DNA of 64,000 nt from Anseranas semipalmata (Eukaryota; Chordata; Aves; Anseriformes; Anseranatidae): positions 885,979 through 949,978 of the forward strand of contig VXAA01000904.1 of the NCBI GenBank assembly GCA_013399115.1, in the 5' to 3' direction. Below are positions 1-12,592 of this stretch, in pieces. Both the position numbers and the translations under genes were made by a program. Each line of letters opens with the position of its first letter. Position 1 is the stretch's first letter. A model generated the notes under the pieces. That model was not told where the DNA came from and made no database searches. It saw nothing but the letters and a program-made list of their open reading frames with translations.

Positions 1-3000
1 AGTGAGTATTCTGCTATGAACATATAGCCTTATTCTCCATGAGGCTGAATGACTTTATTTCCAAAAGCCTTTCCTTGGTATTCTTGCAGCCCAAGGTTAG
101 GGCTTTAGTTATAAATCCTGCATAGCCTTTTGGAGTTGAGAGAAGAGGCAAGAACACTTAGCCATGATTACTGAAAGAGATTAGGGCATTTGATACAAAA
201 GACATAGAGAAAAGAGTCCTATTGAGAAAGGCTGTTTTATGTTTTTATAATGATTTCTGACCTTGGATTTTTTTTTTTTTACGCCAAAAACTGCATGGAC
301 TGCCAGTATAAGACAGTAAGCTGTTTTGTTTTCCTGAAAGAAAGCCTACAGTTGTAGCATGAAATATGCAAATGTTAAGGTTCCCCTAGCAATGTCAGCC
401 TTTTTAGATGATGTAGACTCAATTAAGGCAAATATTCAGAAATACACTGTATGAAAAGCTTTCTTTAAACCAACTGCGGCACATCCTGACTCTTGTCATC
501 TCTTAAGCCTTAAAGGTTCATCAATGTGAGACGTTTGATCTTGTGGAGCAAAAAGTGATCTAGGACTTTTTCATTGTTCTGCTTAGGGTATATGTACACA
601 TATATACACACACAACTATTTTAATTGGAGGCACTGCAAGGAAGCATTTAGCCAAGGCTTCAACACCTATAATTGCACTAAGCATAAAAGGCAAATTGGG
701 AATGCAAAATCTGACAATTTTAAAGCAGATGTGTTTTTCCTGTAATGCTTTGGTGTCATCGTTGGCTTAGCCAGTATCTTTGACAGGGTGACACAAGGGA
801 TTTGAACAGACTTTCTTAGTGGTCCTGCTGGAGTTCTGCCTGAGACTTAATGATGCAGCAGCCACCATAACACTTGTGAAAACAACTGTGTTTTTCTTAT
901 GTGCCCTGAGATGAGACATTTAGAATTCTAGACTCAAGGAATTAAGTAACAAGACACCTGAAAGGAAGTGGAGGAACAGCCTCTGTGAGGCAAAAGTTGA
1001 TTAGAAAATGGCCTCAGACTGAGTTTTCATCACTAACCACTGTCACTGATAACACCCTTAGCTTCCCAGCCCTTGAAGCTTGTGATGTTGGTGCTGTTTT
1101 GCTTTCCCGATGTGCTTTCAGCCTTACCACTTCTTCCAAGGCATTGTCCCGTTTCCTCCTCATAACCAGAACTCTCCTATGGGCTCTTCCAGTTCTCTGC
1201 CTCACCAGCAGAAAACCCTCACTTCTCAATCTGACACTCATCTCTAATTCCACTTAAAATTAGCCAGGTTAATCTTACTTTCCCATCCATCAGGCTGCAT
1301 CACTTCCTTCAGCTATCTCGTCACCTACTGTATTCAGTTCAAACTTCTGGTTCAGTCTTTTATTTTCCCTCTAGTTCTCTGGAGTGCATTTCCTGTTGCA
1401 TCTTTTCCCTTTCACCACCAATGCCTCTTAGGTTGCTGCACCATTCTTTTCTCCTTCTTATTTTCACACTGTTTTATGTGCTGCTTTCTGAGTCGGTATG
1501 TTCTTCTCACACCTGCATGCCAAGACACTCCTCCTTTTCAGCCATAGTCTCTCTAGCTCTGTAAGCATACACATGTGATTCTCAGACACTTGTCCTTCTA
1601 TAGACTTGCTTATTGAATCTTCTTGCCCTATGGACCGTGGTATGTATTTGATTGTGCTTGCTACAGTCCAGAATATTCTAATGTATTATCAACACTTTAA
1701 CTTACAACTAACAACTCTGATCGTTATTAGAAATATGTGGAAATTTTACATCATCAAGCTAGGAAAAAAACAAATATTAAAGGGGAAAGAGCTTTTATTC
1801 CTGTTTGCTTTTCCCCTATGACTTTCTTAGTCCTGAACACAGAGAATGTTTATAATTTGAAATCTTAGATATAGTTAGGCTGAGAACAGTGACTTACAAG
1901 TGCTCATTTGTATGTGTATCAGACTCCAGCCATTTAGTGGATTTTTAAAGCCTGCAAGGCTGTGTTGGGAGGGACAGAGGGAGAAAGACGTTGCACTACA
2001 AAATAATATCTTCTGTTGGCCTAATCATATGTTCTTCCTCTTCCAGTAGTCTCGTATGCTATGCCTTAAAGATGAAGGAGTAAGTTTTGCCTGACATAGT
2101 AATGAAGAACAAAAAACACAGGTGGTCTAGTCAGGGGTCTAGCTTCAGGAAGTAAGTTGGAGGAACAGTCCCGCTATCCCTGAATAACCAGCTGGAGTTA
2201 GTCATATGGTTATTCCCTTTCAGTATGCCTTCCTTGCCTCTAATTCAATGTAAGTATACCATTTGAAATTGAGCTCTGAACTTTGAAATTGAAAAGTAGG
2301 AGTTTTAAAATTGGCAAAAGAAAAACTTCGTTTCTCAAAGCAATATGTGCTGAGCTAGACGAACTCTCTCCAGCAAATAATGTGGAGGATGAAAACTCAG
2401 CTGTTACTCTAAAGTGTTAAGCAGCCCGAGGAAAACAGGTCTTACTTAAAAAGAGAAGAGTTCCAGTTGCTCAGACTTACTCCCAGACAAGCTGAAGATA
2501 ATAAGAATTAAAATGGTGCCATTTTTACATAAAGGAGGGATTCATTTCATATGATCTGGCTATGCCATATCAAGAAGGATGTCCCCAGTTGAGGAGCTGG
2601 GGTTCATCTCACTCTGAATAACTCACAGGCCTGATCTAAGGTGAATTACACCTGGTATCAGTTCCCCATTTGTCAGGTAGAGATGATAATACCTGTGTTG
2701 TCTCTCGCTTCTTTCTTAGCCTGTGAGGTCTCCAGGGCAAGCACTGAGTTCTCACCATGTGGGTTTAGAACTACTACCATAATGACAGGCTAAGTTTTGA
2801 GTGTTTCTCATACTTTGTATAATGTGTGTGAATATTGTTCCTTCTTGGAAACCTGCCTAGGTGAACCGTGTAGTTAGATACGTGATTTTCTGGGTGGATA
2901 TGTAGGAATAAAATGTCCTCTAATAGTGTTTAGGACACTCGCAATTACGACAAGTTTAACAATGCGGAATGGTTTGGGAATCTTGCGGATGAGGCTGTCA

Positions 3001-3746
3001 TGGTATTCCACTATTTCTGTGCACTGGAAACCCTAAAGTGAGGTGTGGCTGACTTGAATGACTTCCCAGTTTCAGAATAGTCTGTTTTTCCTGGCTACTT
3101 GTAAGCTCTATAGCAGGTTAAGGTACTGTTACCACTCCAACATGTGAATATTCTCATGGATTCTCATCTGCCCCACTGCAAAGTTACCTGATGTCATTTA
3201 TCCATTTCTCAAGTTTGTTTAAAATGAGTTGTGTGGCTTTGTGCTGGAGCAGATTCATGCATTATCTTAAGGCAGTTTCTGTTGTGGCCTATGCCTCCCT
3301 CCCCACCTTTGTGTTTTACAAAAGCCTAAATGTCGCTGATGTCTAACAGAGTTTAGATTCCTGCATGTTTAAAAGCTTTTTTTAAAAAAAGGGGCTTGCT
3401 GTTGGCCTGTAAAACTCAATCAGAAAATTTATTTACTTTGTATGTAGAGCGTATAACTTGTGGAAAATAATGAAGCAGGAAGTGCTTTCATGAGCATAAA
3501 GTGTATAGATAATAACAGAAGTGAAGGTTTTATGATACTAGCCTTTGCTGCTCTATACATTCAGCTGCAACAATTAGGTTGAAAAGTTGTCAAGATTTTT
3601 TTGTTTTTCCTTCCTGACTCTTTCATGTGAGGTATTTTGATGTGATAAATTATACTCGACAAAACTATTGCATTTTCACATTCTTTTCCCAAATTCCATG
3701 GGGCCCTATTCATGGATTCAACCAGATGAATGTCCTTTTCTTTCAG
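1..3746 (+). other. EAF1: EAF1 intron (3' part)
   Basis: This stretch precedes a clear EAF1 coding exon and carries no exon that I can support. It ends in a pyrimidine-rich acceptor, with AG at 3745-3746. The preceding EAF1 exon in vertebrates encodes a proline-rich stretch, and nothing here reads that way, so that exon must lie left of the window. Contents are ordinary AT-rich intron DNA, a pyrimidine-rich patch around 1270-1560, and one probable ancient repeat at 2585-2790. Confidence 0.75.
2585..2790 (+). repeat. Ancient amniote interspersed repeat fragment (MIR/CR1-L3 3'-end-like)
   Basis: A 'ttccccatttgtcaggta' block is followed by 'gatgataatacctgt', then by a 'ctgtgaggtctccagggcaa' segment. 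This order matches the 3' portion of very old SINE/LINE copies shared by reptiles, birds and mammals (a 'fewer than full length, flat' fragment, no target-site duplication visible). The exact family name is a guess made by eye; a RepeatMasker run would settle it. Confidence 0.4.
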
Positions 3747-3977
3747 AGCTGAGAGCAGAGGTTGAAATTATTGAGCAGATGAGTAGCAGCAGTGGAAGCA
3801 GCTCATCGGATTCAGAAAGCTCATCTGGGAGTGAAGATGAAAGCTCCAGCAGCGAGGGGGAAGAGCCAGCACATGTTTCCCCTTCCCAGCCACCGCACCA
3901 GCAGTACAACAACAGGAACGCTGTTGCTAATGGCACCAGCAGGCCACAGGGAAGCAATCAGCTCATGAATACACTCC
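3747..3977 (+). CDS. EAF1: ELL-associated factor 1, penultimate coding exon (Ser/acidic transactivation region)
   Basis: EAF1 binds ELL-family RNA polymerase II elongation factors in the nucleus and stimulates transcript elongation. The exon begins after a TTTCAG acceptor, completes a split Glu codon (phase 1), and reads LRAEVEIIEQM, then a long Ser run mixed with Glu/Asp, then VANGTSRPQGSNQLMNTL. It ends at a GTAAGT donor in phase 1. This matches the conserved C-terminal part of vertebrate EAF1 closely. EAF2 also has a Ser-rich end, but the TSRPQGSNQLMNTL block and the final exon favour EAF1. In human EAF1 (about 268 residues) this acidic Ser-rich region acts in transactivation. Compared with human EAF1 as I recall it, a few positions in the acidic stretch differ. 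The earlier exons, which carry the ELL-binding half, are outside the window. Confidence 0.96.
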
Positions 3978-5998
3978 GTAAGTAAAGGCTTGCGTCTTAT
4001 CGCTGCTGGAAGCTGCTTGAGACCACTTACTTTCTTAGCATCTTAAGCTAACTCCATGAAGTACGGTTTGCCAGATAGTAATCCCAGGGAGGTGCACTGG
4101 CTGAAATCTGTGGACAGATTTTTTTGAACAGAAGGCTGAGACCGGTCTGAAAGTGTGGAGATCGCTTCAGACTGGTCTAGAGCCTGTGGGCATCAGTGTG
4201 ATGGCCCCTGTTGGCTGTGCTGAGCCTTGATTCAGGCCTCCAGGGGGAAAAAGTGGGTAGCAGAGCATTAGTGCAGGGGATATGGTGCACTGGAGGAATT
4301 ATTTTAATGTGAAAACACGGATTAGGCATAAATAGTGGGATTACCACGTGTCAGTTAAAGGCCTGTGGAGAATCGTGAGTGACACAAGGCTGTCCTGTGA
4401 TCGCAGTCTCTGTGGCTTCGCTATTAGCTGTGTTGCTTAGTCAGAGCATTTACTCGATACTGTGTTGGTTTCAGCTGTATTTTCACAAACATCACATTTT
4501 GAATATTTGCTGAATATTTTGAATATTTGCCAAATATTCAGTTAAGTGTCACAGCTCTGATGTTTGAAAGCATTTAATCACTACAAACTCACTCCATCAT
4601 TTAAAAAGTGCTAGAAGCATTTCTTAAAGCATATTTTTGTCCTATTGGACTCTCTCTGGGGAGATGGTATACATCTGTGTTGCTCTTTATGCTAGATCAG
4701 GTTCAGTGCATTTACATGAAACTAGAACCTAGTTATAAATTGTTCTTAATTCCTCCTGAGGCATTTTTGAGTACATCTCTTGGCATCCAAACACAGTGAA
4801 CTGGTGGAGTTTAAATGCAGATAAATGTAGGGTTTCCAGCTTCAAGAAGACAAGTTCGGATATTATACAGACAACACTGAAAAGGCTTGCTGGAAAACCG
4901 GATGGGCCAGTCAGTGTTCCTGTCAGTAATGAATGCCGGAGGTGATGCCTGGGTGAAATCCAAAGTTCAACAAAGCCAGTAGGACTCTTTCTGTGTCCCT
5001 GTTTCTGGTTGTGAGCAGCCTCTTCCCTGCTTCTTTTGGGCGATGACCGCAATACTGCAGGGGTCACTGAATTTCAAGAAGCGTCTGACCCCAGGAGGAT
5101 TTGGGAGTTGAGGTGGCTTCTTTTTTTCAGGCAGTGATTTCTGCCCTGATTAAGATGACCTTGAGTATTCAAGTCACTGGTGACCCTGACCCAAATTTCC
5201 CCAAAAGGGGGAAGGAGATTGAGTGCTCTCCTGTGACCCTGCCTCAAACGCAGGTCCTCTGCAGAGCGGGTATGCAACAGCTACACCCTGGATTTCTCAA
5301 AGGGCAAGGTTCAGTTACCAGAACACAAGCATGATTACTGCACCCTTTTACCTCCTCCACCTCCCCACATCACAAACGCTCTGTAAGACGGGCTCTGAGA
5401 CTGTAGGTTTGATCCACATCCAGTCCTTCCTGTGTCTGATCTCTCTTTGCACCTTGGAGGGGTGCCCTTGGCCTTTATCTTCACACCTTGTGGCAGCTCA
5501 GTTCAGCTGATAGCCTTGAGTTGCGATAGCTTTAACATTTCTGGCTTAGCGACACGTGCAGGCCTTGCCTTGGCTACCCAATCTGCCTTAAATCAAAAAA
5601 ATCTATTTTAATAGGGTTGAGAAAGCCAGGGAATTCCCCAGTGCCTCGTCCCAGAGCCATATAGGGGAGCTTGGCTGGGTGGAGGCTGTGGAATGCCTTC
5701 CGCAGCTGTTAGCGAGGGGAGTGCTGCCCTCCCACCAGGGAGCAGCTTTGGTGGCTGTGGAGCCAAGGATCCCTTTGGCCTGGATCAGGCCGTGTATGAG
5801 CCCCGTGCAGCTCTCAGTGTTCTTGGGCATGAAGAGCAATTCCATTAGACTGAGGTGACATTTGCATTCAGTTCTTGTGTTACTCTTATTTAAATCTTCT
5901 GGTGTACACGTGGCTGTTCTTCGGTTTGATTGCAGTGCAATGTAATGTGAATTAACGCCTACCCACTTCTTGTGTTTTCTTGTTTTTGTTTTCCAAAG
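3978..5998 (+). other. EAF1: Last intron of EAF1
   Basis: This intron is bounded by GTAAGT at 3978 and a TTTTCCAAAG acceptor ending at 5998. The phase-1 split codon (C + GA, Arg) joins the two exons in frame. It contains an AT-rich repeat and hairpin at 4496-4539, and a stretch near 4797-4840 that weakly resembles the end of a CR1 reverse-transcriptase reading frame. Nothing else was recognised. Confidence 0.9.
4496..4539. repeat. Short AT-rich direct repeat ending in a palindrome
   Basis: The 15-base unit attttgaatatttgc occurs at 4496-4510 and again at 4516-4530. The second copy continues into a perfect inverted repeat, gaatatttg / c / caaatattc (4521-4539). This is probably slippage in AT-rich intron DNA; no function is implied. 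Confidence 0.7.
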
Positions 5999-6045
5999 GA
6001 AATGACTTGCAGTTGAGTGAGTCTGGGAGCGACAGTGATGACTAG
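5999..6045 (+). CDS. EAF1: ELL-associated factor 1, last coding exon
   Basis: The exon completes the split Arg codon and then reads NDLQLSESGSDSDD followed by TAG at 6043-6045. This is the conserved EAF1 C-terminus, and its final acidic/Ser residues are the end of the transactivation region. Together the two exons give the last 92 or so residues of a protein that is about 268 residues long in human. No frameshift or premature stop is visible, so the gene appears intact here. Confidence 0.96.
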
Positions 6046-8085
6046 AAGCTGAGCTTTTGCTGTTTCTCTTACATATACATGAAGAACTAATTTACCTTGA
6101 AGTGATCGTGTTGCTTACAAAGAGGATCTGGCACAGGAATAGTTCCGCGTGTGGAATTTTAATAGAAGAAATGCATAATCCTGCAAAATATCAGATGCCG
6201 AGGGCTGTTTTACTTTGTGAATTGAGTGTATATTTTGTGTATATTCTTATTCTTTAAAAGCTTTAAATAGGTATGTACAGTGGGTAAGCCAATATATGGC
6301 GCTGTGTTCCTGTCTGTTCATCATCTGTAAGCTTAATGTGCAACTTCATCATGTCATCTAAAAATTTCTTGTTTGTAGAAGATATTCAGCCCGTTGTGTC
6401 TTCGTGGGGAGAGCTTTTGTATATAGGGTGAGCATGAGCCAACAGTGAGTTAAGGAAAACCATGCAGGAGCTAGAGCGTACACTGAAGTGGGACTGTTAC
6501 AAATTAAGTTTCAACACTAAGTTGATTTATTTGATTTGGGACTTTTATAATGTGTTTTTATTGCTATTTATGATTGATTTAATGGACATGCTTTTAAACA
6601 GTTGGAAAGGAGAAATCATAAAACCATGTTTGTCACAAACCTTGCTGCACCAGTGCCTTACAAGCAGGTTTTTTAAACAGAGCTTCAATTCCTGCCGTCT
6701 TTCGTATGGGGAGCAATACTGAAACCCCTTCAGATTGCTTTTACAAAGAAGAGCTATATTTCACATACAGGCCAACTGTACTCTGAGGGCAGTTACTCTA
6801 GCAAGATAAAGGATATACATCAGTCACCTGAACACACCCAAACAGGAACCAGATCAGCATTTTCTCATGCAACTGAAGCATCTCCTTTAATTCAGCTGTT
6901 CAGACCTAGATCTTCAGAAATATTTAGGAGCCTGATTGCCAGTGAAATTGCAATGTCACAAATACAAGATATTGGACTTACTGAAATTGTAGGACCAGAG
7001 CCTTGTTTGCAGTTTCCTAAAGGATGCAGAAAGAAGAGATGACTAAGCAACTGTGAAACAGCAGAAGTCTCTCTCGCACCGCAGTTGTCCAGGTAGACTT
7101 TAGTCCATATTGTTTGTTGGATGGGATCTCCGTGCTTGGCAGGATTACACAAAACAAGAAATATTTGCCTACGATGAAATTCACCCCTGTTTAAGGGGGT
7201 TTAAAGGGTGCTCAGCTGGATTATCATTAACTTTTTTTGCTCCAATGGAAAATGAGTGCCACAGGCAGCCTCTTAAGCTTGAACGCAAGGCTGACTTTTT
7301 AAACCCAAAATTCAAGTGACATAGGCTCAGTGACACTGCAGCTGTGGTGTAATCCAGGGGAATGTGAAGCTGGATTGGACGCCTCTCCGTTCTTAAGTGT
7401 CTGCTTTGCACTGCTTTTGTCCGTCTGATAGTTTGTGTTTTAACTCCCGTTTCTTTACTGAGCTCTTTCCTTTTTTTAAGGTGTTGAAGAGCAGGGGGAC
7501 ATTGGAAGGGAGATTTTATTAAATGGTTTATTTTTTTTTTTGCGTTCAATACATATTTAGGCATATTTTTGCATTATTGTACATACATTTAAAAATACTT
7601 GTTTTTTAAAGTGTTTTATGATGTGGGTACATATTTTAACATACAATTATGAAATATACTTGATGTAAAGCCACAACTGATCTCGTTTGTTTTTTGTGTG
7701 TGTGTTTTTGTTTTTTGTTTTTTGTTTTTTTTTCCCCCCCATTCCTCCTCTGAGACTACAAGTGCTCTGCTCTAACAAGCGTGTACCAGTTTGGGATTTT
7801 ACACTTCAGTGCAGGAGATCTGCATGGTAGTTGGCAGTTTAATTAATGCTAATACTGCTCCTGACTTCCCAGCTTAAGATTTAAATGAGCAGGGAAGCAT
7901 TTCTGTTACAGAAGCTTATTGCTGAGTTCTGTTGACATTATTACTTGTGCTTAAATGGAAAAGCAGCAGTGCAGCATTTTTGTTGCTTCGTTCACTGGCT
8001 GCACACGCAGTCTAAATTCCAGGACATGTCATAGAAGTTTACTAATTATGTATAAATAAAATATATGGAATTTAAGAGGATAAGA
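6046..8085 (+). other. EAF1: EAF1 3' UTR (approximate extent)
   Basis: Sequence downstream of the stop is AT-rich and carries no further coding exon. It holds T-rich and GT-rich patches (around 7690-7735) and the first well-placed AATAAA at 8055-8060, giving a UTR of about 2 kb. Further AATAAA hexamers lie at 8874, 8906 and 10467, so longer forms are possible. The 3' end is inferred; RNA 3'-end reads would fix it. Confidence 0.6.
8055..8060 (+). promoter_or_regulatory. EAF1: Candidate polyadenylation signal AATAAA for EAF1
   Basis: A canonical AATAAA hexamer lies about 2 kb after the EAF1 stop codon in an AT-rich setting. The alternatives at 8874-8879, 8906-8911 and 10467-10472 cannot be excluded. 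Confidence 0.5.
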
Positions 8086-9579
8086 CAACACCAGGCTACA
8101 TTGATTGGAATCGCCACTTTAATTACGATTTAAATCAGCAAGTGGGAAAGCTTCATTCGCAATCAGTTTCTGCCTTGTTTTGCGTTTGTACTCGAGGTCA
8201 CATTTCCCTGCTACCCCTCCCAAAAGATTTCTTCCTCTCCATGTTTGTTGGTAACCAAATCAACATATTTTCATACAGCTGCATACCACTTCTAAATGAC
8301 ATGTGGCCATCCTCTGAGAAGCTCTCTGGGATCTCTGCCCTTCTCACAGGTACGTGGTGTGTGTTTCGTGAAGGTCAGCCGTGTGGACATTTCAGCAGGC
8401 AATGTGTAGGGTCAGGACGGCTGGCTGCCTCTTCATTATGGACTTTTTTATTATTATTATTTTATTTTTAAACAAATCTGGGTGTGTGTTAAAGCCATAG
8501 CCGGCCTGACATTCTGACTGGAGGCTCCTAAAGTTTGATGTTTCGTACGCTGAGAAATTGTAAATGTTGCTTATTTGTTAGTTGTGATTTGCAGCAAGTT
8601 CTATTCAGATGGAAATGGGAATTGAAATAACTTACAGAAAAGCAGTTATTTAGAATTCTTTTAATTAGTTGACTGGCATTATCTTTACTATGCTGGAGAA
8701 ATAAGTTGACTAAAATATGTTTTGATAAAACCTCTTAGTGAAACAAAGTGTTCCTGAGTTTCTGGTAGGTTCTGCTCCTGCAGGATTTTAGCACTAGCAG
8801 ATCTTACCACCTTAGGCTAATTTTTTACACATAAAGTAGGAACACTTTTTATATGCCAATTAGTTTAAATGTGAATAAACAGTGCATATGGAATGCAATT
8901 ATCTGAATAAACTGAAACTAAGTATTTCTTTGCATTCATGGGAAAGCTGCCTGCTGGCTATGGTGAGGTTAGCAGTTCGAGACAGCTTTGGTTTCTGATG
9001 GTTTCTTCTGTTCAGTGGCTTCATCCAGTGCAGTGGTTTGACCTGCCTTAAAACTTCACTAGCAAACATGGCCCGCTTATGACTTTTCCCATAATTAGAA
9101 TTGCTTTTGTATTAATAGTCGATAATGACATAAAGTGATTCAATTAGATTGCTACTACAATATAGTTACTATATATTTTTTTTAATATAAAAGTTTGGCT
9201 TCAAAAGGGACAAATTCAGACATCTTCTCATGCCCACGCACCAGCAGCTCCAGGCAAAATGCGTCCCAGGCCCCTGCTGAAAGTCACAAGTTTGTAAGAG
9301 CATGCAGCATCCCCTTCCTCGTTCCACCAAAGCATCCCCCTCCTGTCCCAGGTCGTGGCTGAGCCAATTTTGTTGAGAAGACAGACTGAGGGGATAATGT
9401 TAGCTTTGTTGAGCATTGCTCAGAATAGCTCTAAGCTTAACTAGTGGGTGATACACCTATTTTGAAGATACTTTGCTTAGGTTGATTTGCACAGTTTGCT
9501 TTATCATAGACTGGTCATATGCCTGTTTATAGTTACGTATAAAATTAGTTTGCTGTGCAAAGCTTTATAATCTTTTTTC

Positions 9580-9583
<4 letters not shown>

Positions 9584-9618
<35 letters not shown>

Positions 9619-9648
9619 AAAAAGAAAAAAAACCGGAATTTTTTTTTC

Positions 9649-9681
<33 letters not shown>
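9584..9681. repeat. Twin poly-T tracts
   Basis: Two T homopolymers of about 31 and 30 bases (9584-9614 and 9652-9681) flank a short A-rich stretch (9615-9632). The A-rich part could pair with either T run. The tracts may be remains of retroposon poly-A tails on the - strand, or an unstable homopolymer whose assembled length is unreliable. Confidence 0.85.
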
Positions 9682-9684
<3 letters not shown>

Positions 9685-12507
9685 CTAAGAGAAATATAAC
9701 CTGGAATTACTTGTAATGGAGAATACTTATTTTCAGTAATTGCCTATGCTTCATTGTTCAGTGTGTTATGCATTTCCTGCTAGCAGCTGAGTCATGGAGT
9801 TCACACGGATAACACAGCTGCCGAGCAGTGGGCATCTTGGTGTGATGAAGGCTTGTGCTAGCAACTTTGAGGGTCTCAGGTTCAGCTGATAATGATGAAT
9901 GGTCGCACATTAAATCTACCTGCTTATTTACAGTTTTTTTTTATTACACATACTAATACAAAAATAGGAAACGGGAAAAAAAAAAGTGGTGTTTGCCTTA
10001 AAAACAGAAGCTGAGATGCTGGGGAACCATTGGGACAGGCATGCAAATTTAAAGTAGTTGAATGTTAGTGCCCATTGTACACCCAAATCCTGTTCTGAGA
10101 AGATAAGCTGACTGAATCCTAGCTCTGCTTTGTGTTAGAAGGGTGGGCATATAAATTGAAAGGTATTCTGCAGCCAAAGTCTTGTGGGAATTTACAGGAA
10201 AGGAGGTGGATGTTGAAGTGTTACCAATGTGTTAGTTGTATTTAACGTTGCTCTAAATTTATTGTATATGACAAAGACCTCATGAATGGCCCCATCTTCC
10301 CCTCCTTGGCTTTGCCTTTACCAGGACTAAATGCTGTTATGCTGGACAGCCAACAAAAAAGTGTCAAGATGTGAGGGGGAAATACCTCAAGGTGCTGTTG
10401 CTTACATTCAGGGTGCTCTCACTGAGCCGTGGCCTGTGCTACCTAACTTCATTTAGCATCATTGTAAATAAAACTCATTACTAATATTGTGCTGTGGCTG
10501 GGAGGAGAGAAATGGAGTTTGGAGAAAAAGTCATTAAAAATATCTTGCTCGCGGGATGTGACCAAAAGCTTTGGTGTGACGTTTGATGCTGCTAAGTTTC
10601 ATTTAGCTCTGCCAGTGGGTTTTGTGTGCCCCCATCTCCCACACATTTTGGCCAGCTGTGGGTGGAGGCAGGGGCTGGAATGAGGCTTTTTGGTTTTTTT
10701 TTCTGTGTGCTGTTGGATTGCAGTTGAACCATGTGTTTTAAAAACAGCCCTGACCAGATAAATGAGACAAATTATGGGATATCTTGGAAGGAATCCTGTG
10801 AATTTGACTTGAAATCCAATAAAATCTGTAAATTCTGGTATATCTCCAGGTGTCGTCTGACAAAATGCCCCTGATGGCCTCAACTTTTTCACTTCAGGTC
10901 TCTGACCGAAGTACTGCCAACTAACTGCAGGTTGGTGCAATGCTGTACCACAAGCACCAAAGGCAATGGCTGAAGCTTCCTTAAACATAGCAAAGACGAT
11001 GCACTCTTCCAGTTTAATCTGGGGTGGGGGGGAGATGTTCAGATTTCCTTTTGTATCAACAACGCTGTGAATCCAGTTGCTTTAACAGGACTTACAAGTT
11101 TCTAAACAACTTCTGAAAATGGCATGTGGGTTTCTAAGTCACAGATGAGTAATATTTTCAAAAGTAACCATGTCCAGCTTCCAATGAGATGGTGTCACCA
11201 GGGTGTTGACAACAGAGAAGGAATACACTTGCAAGTGGCTGTGTCAGTCTGCCAGCGTGAAATGGGTCCTATCACTTCAGAGCAGCTTTGAGACTGGTAC
11301 TCAGGAGCCCCTGTCTCCTGGCCTCAGGCTTCATTCATGAGGCCATGGGTATCATTCAGAAACAGCTGGCTGGGAGCATATTGACACTCAGAGAAACGTG
11401 GGCTTCTAATTCATTTGGGCACTCCTGAACATCTCGCTCTGTATCTCTTGAGGAGCGTTTCCATTCAGAAAATTCATTTGGATGCATTTTTGAGTTTTCA
11501 TAATTTTCTCTGTGATTTCAATTCTCCTGAACTTTTGGAAAAAAAAAAAAAAACAACTTTATGAAGGGTGGAATGTACAAATGCACTAAATATAATGTTG
11601 AAGATCTTGCATTAAAATTTTGACTTGAATTTCTTCCCAGACCAGCTAGCTTTGTTGTAGGTCCCTATGTGAAAGCCTTTGAGGCGCAGTTGTACAGGGC
11701 CTGGTCTGAAGGAAAGCTTTCTCTGCATGTTGCTTATACGATTTAATTGCCCACTTCTAAGCAACCCCAGCCAGCCTCTAAACTCTGCCATCACCCCTTC
11801 GTAACCTGGGGGTTGGCTTTTTCCTCCACAGCTCTGATACCTCCTTAGCATTTTCCTACTGCCACACTTCATAATCATTAACAAAAATAACCAAGCATAT
11901 GCTCAGGAAAACAGCTACCAAATACCGTAGTTAGCAGCATGGTTTTTATTCCAATGTTTCAGATCAGTCTGGGGATTTTCATGGTCTGCTAGGAACACGA
12001 AGCATGCCCTGGCTTCTGTCAGACTCTGGAGATACAAGACCTGGACACCCACCACACATAACAAAAGTGGCCAAAATTCTGTAAGCGTGTGGGATGTGTA
12101 CCAAAATTTTCAATTACGCCAGAGCCACAGGGTGCACCACATGTGTGTTGGGAAGCTGAATGGGAGGAGAGGCTTGGGAGTGGTTTGCACAGAGGAAACA
12201 GTGGCAGCATCATCGGTGGGACTGAGGTGGACTGGGAGCGAAGGTCGGGGTCCATCCAGTGATGCCAGCCACAGGGATGCATGTCACACCACAGCCTGGC
12301 ACCGCCACTGTGAGAGGTCATGGGCGTGGGGGAGAGGCTTTGAATGCCCCGAGAGACACTGGTGGTTGTACCGCCCTCTCCTTCCTGATGCAAGAAGTAT
12401 ATTTAGGAACACTGTCATTGAGTAATTAGGGAAGAGAGACGGTTGCTTGGGTCTGGGTGGTGGAAAGCAAAGGCAGAAGGGCTGGTTTTTGGAAGTGACC
12501 GCTCTGG

Positions 12508-12592
12508 GGGTCAGGTTTAATCAGTATTTTTCCCCCAGTGGGAACTGGTGATCTCCCCTGTCTTAAGTCAAGATACTGATTGAACCTGACCT
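12508..12592. repeat. Long imperfect hairpin (19-20 bp stem, 45-nt loop)
   Basis: The arm 12509-12527 (starting ggtcaggtttaatc) pairs with 12573-12591 over 19 consecutive positions, with one G-T wobble. One more wobble at the base extends it to 12508/12592. The loop contains a smaller ccagt/actgg stem. No terminal duplication is visible, so a MITE origin is not obvious. A stem this long in unique intergenic DNA could be a small-RNA precursor, a protein-bound palindrome or chance. Confidence 0.75.

Noticed and set aside
1..8. agtgagt at the window start as the donor of the preceding EAF1 exon
   Set aside because: The phase of the next EAF1 exon needs a G as the last exon base; here it would be A, and no exon sequence precedes it in the window.
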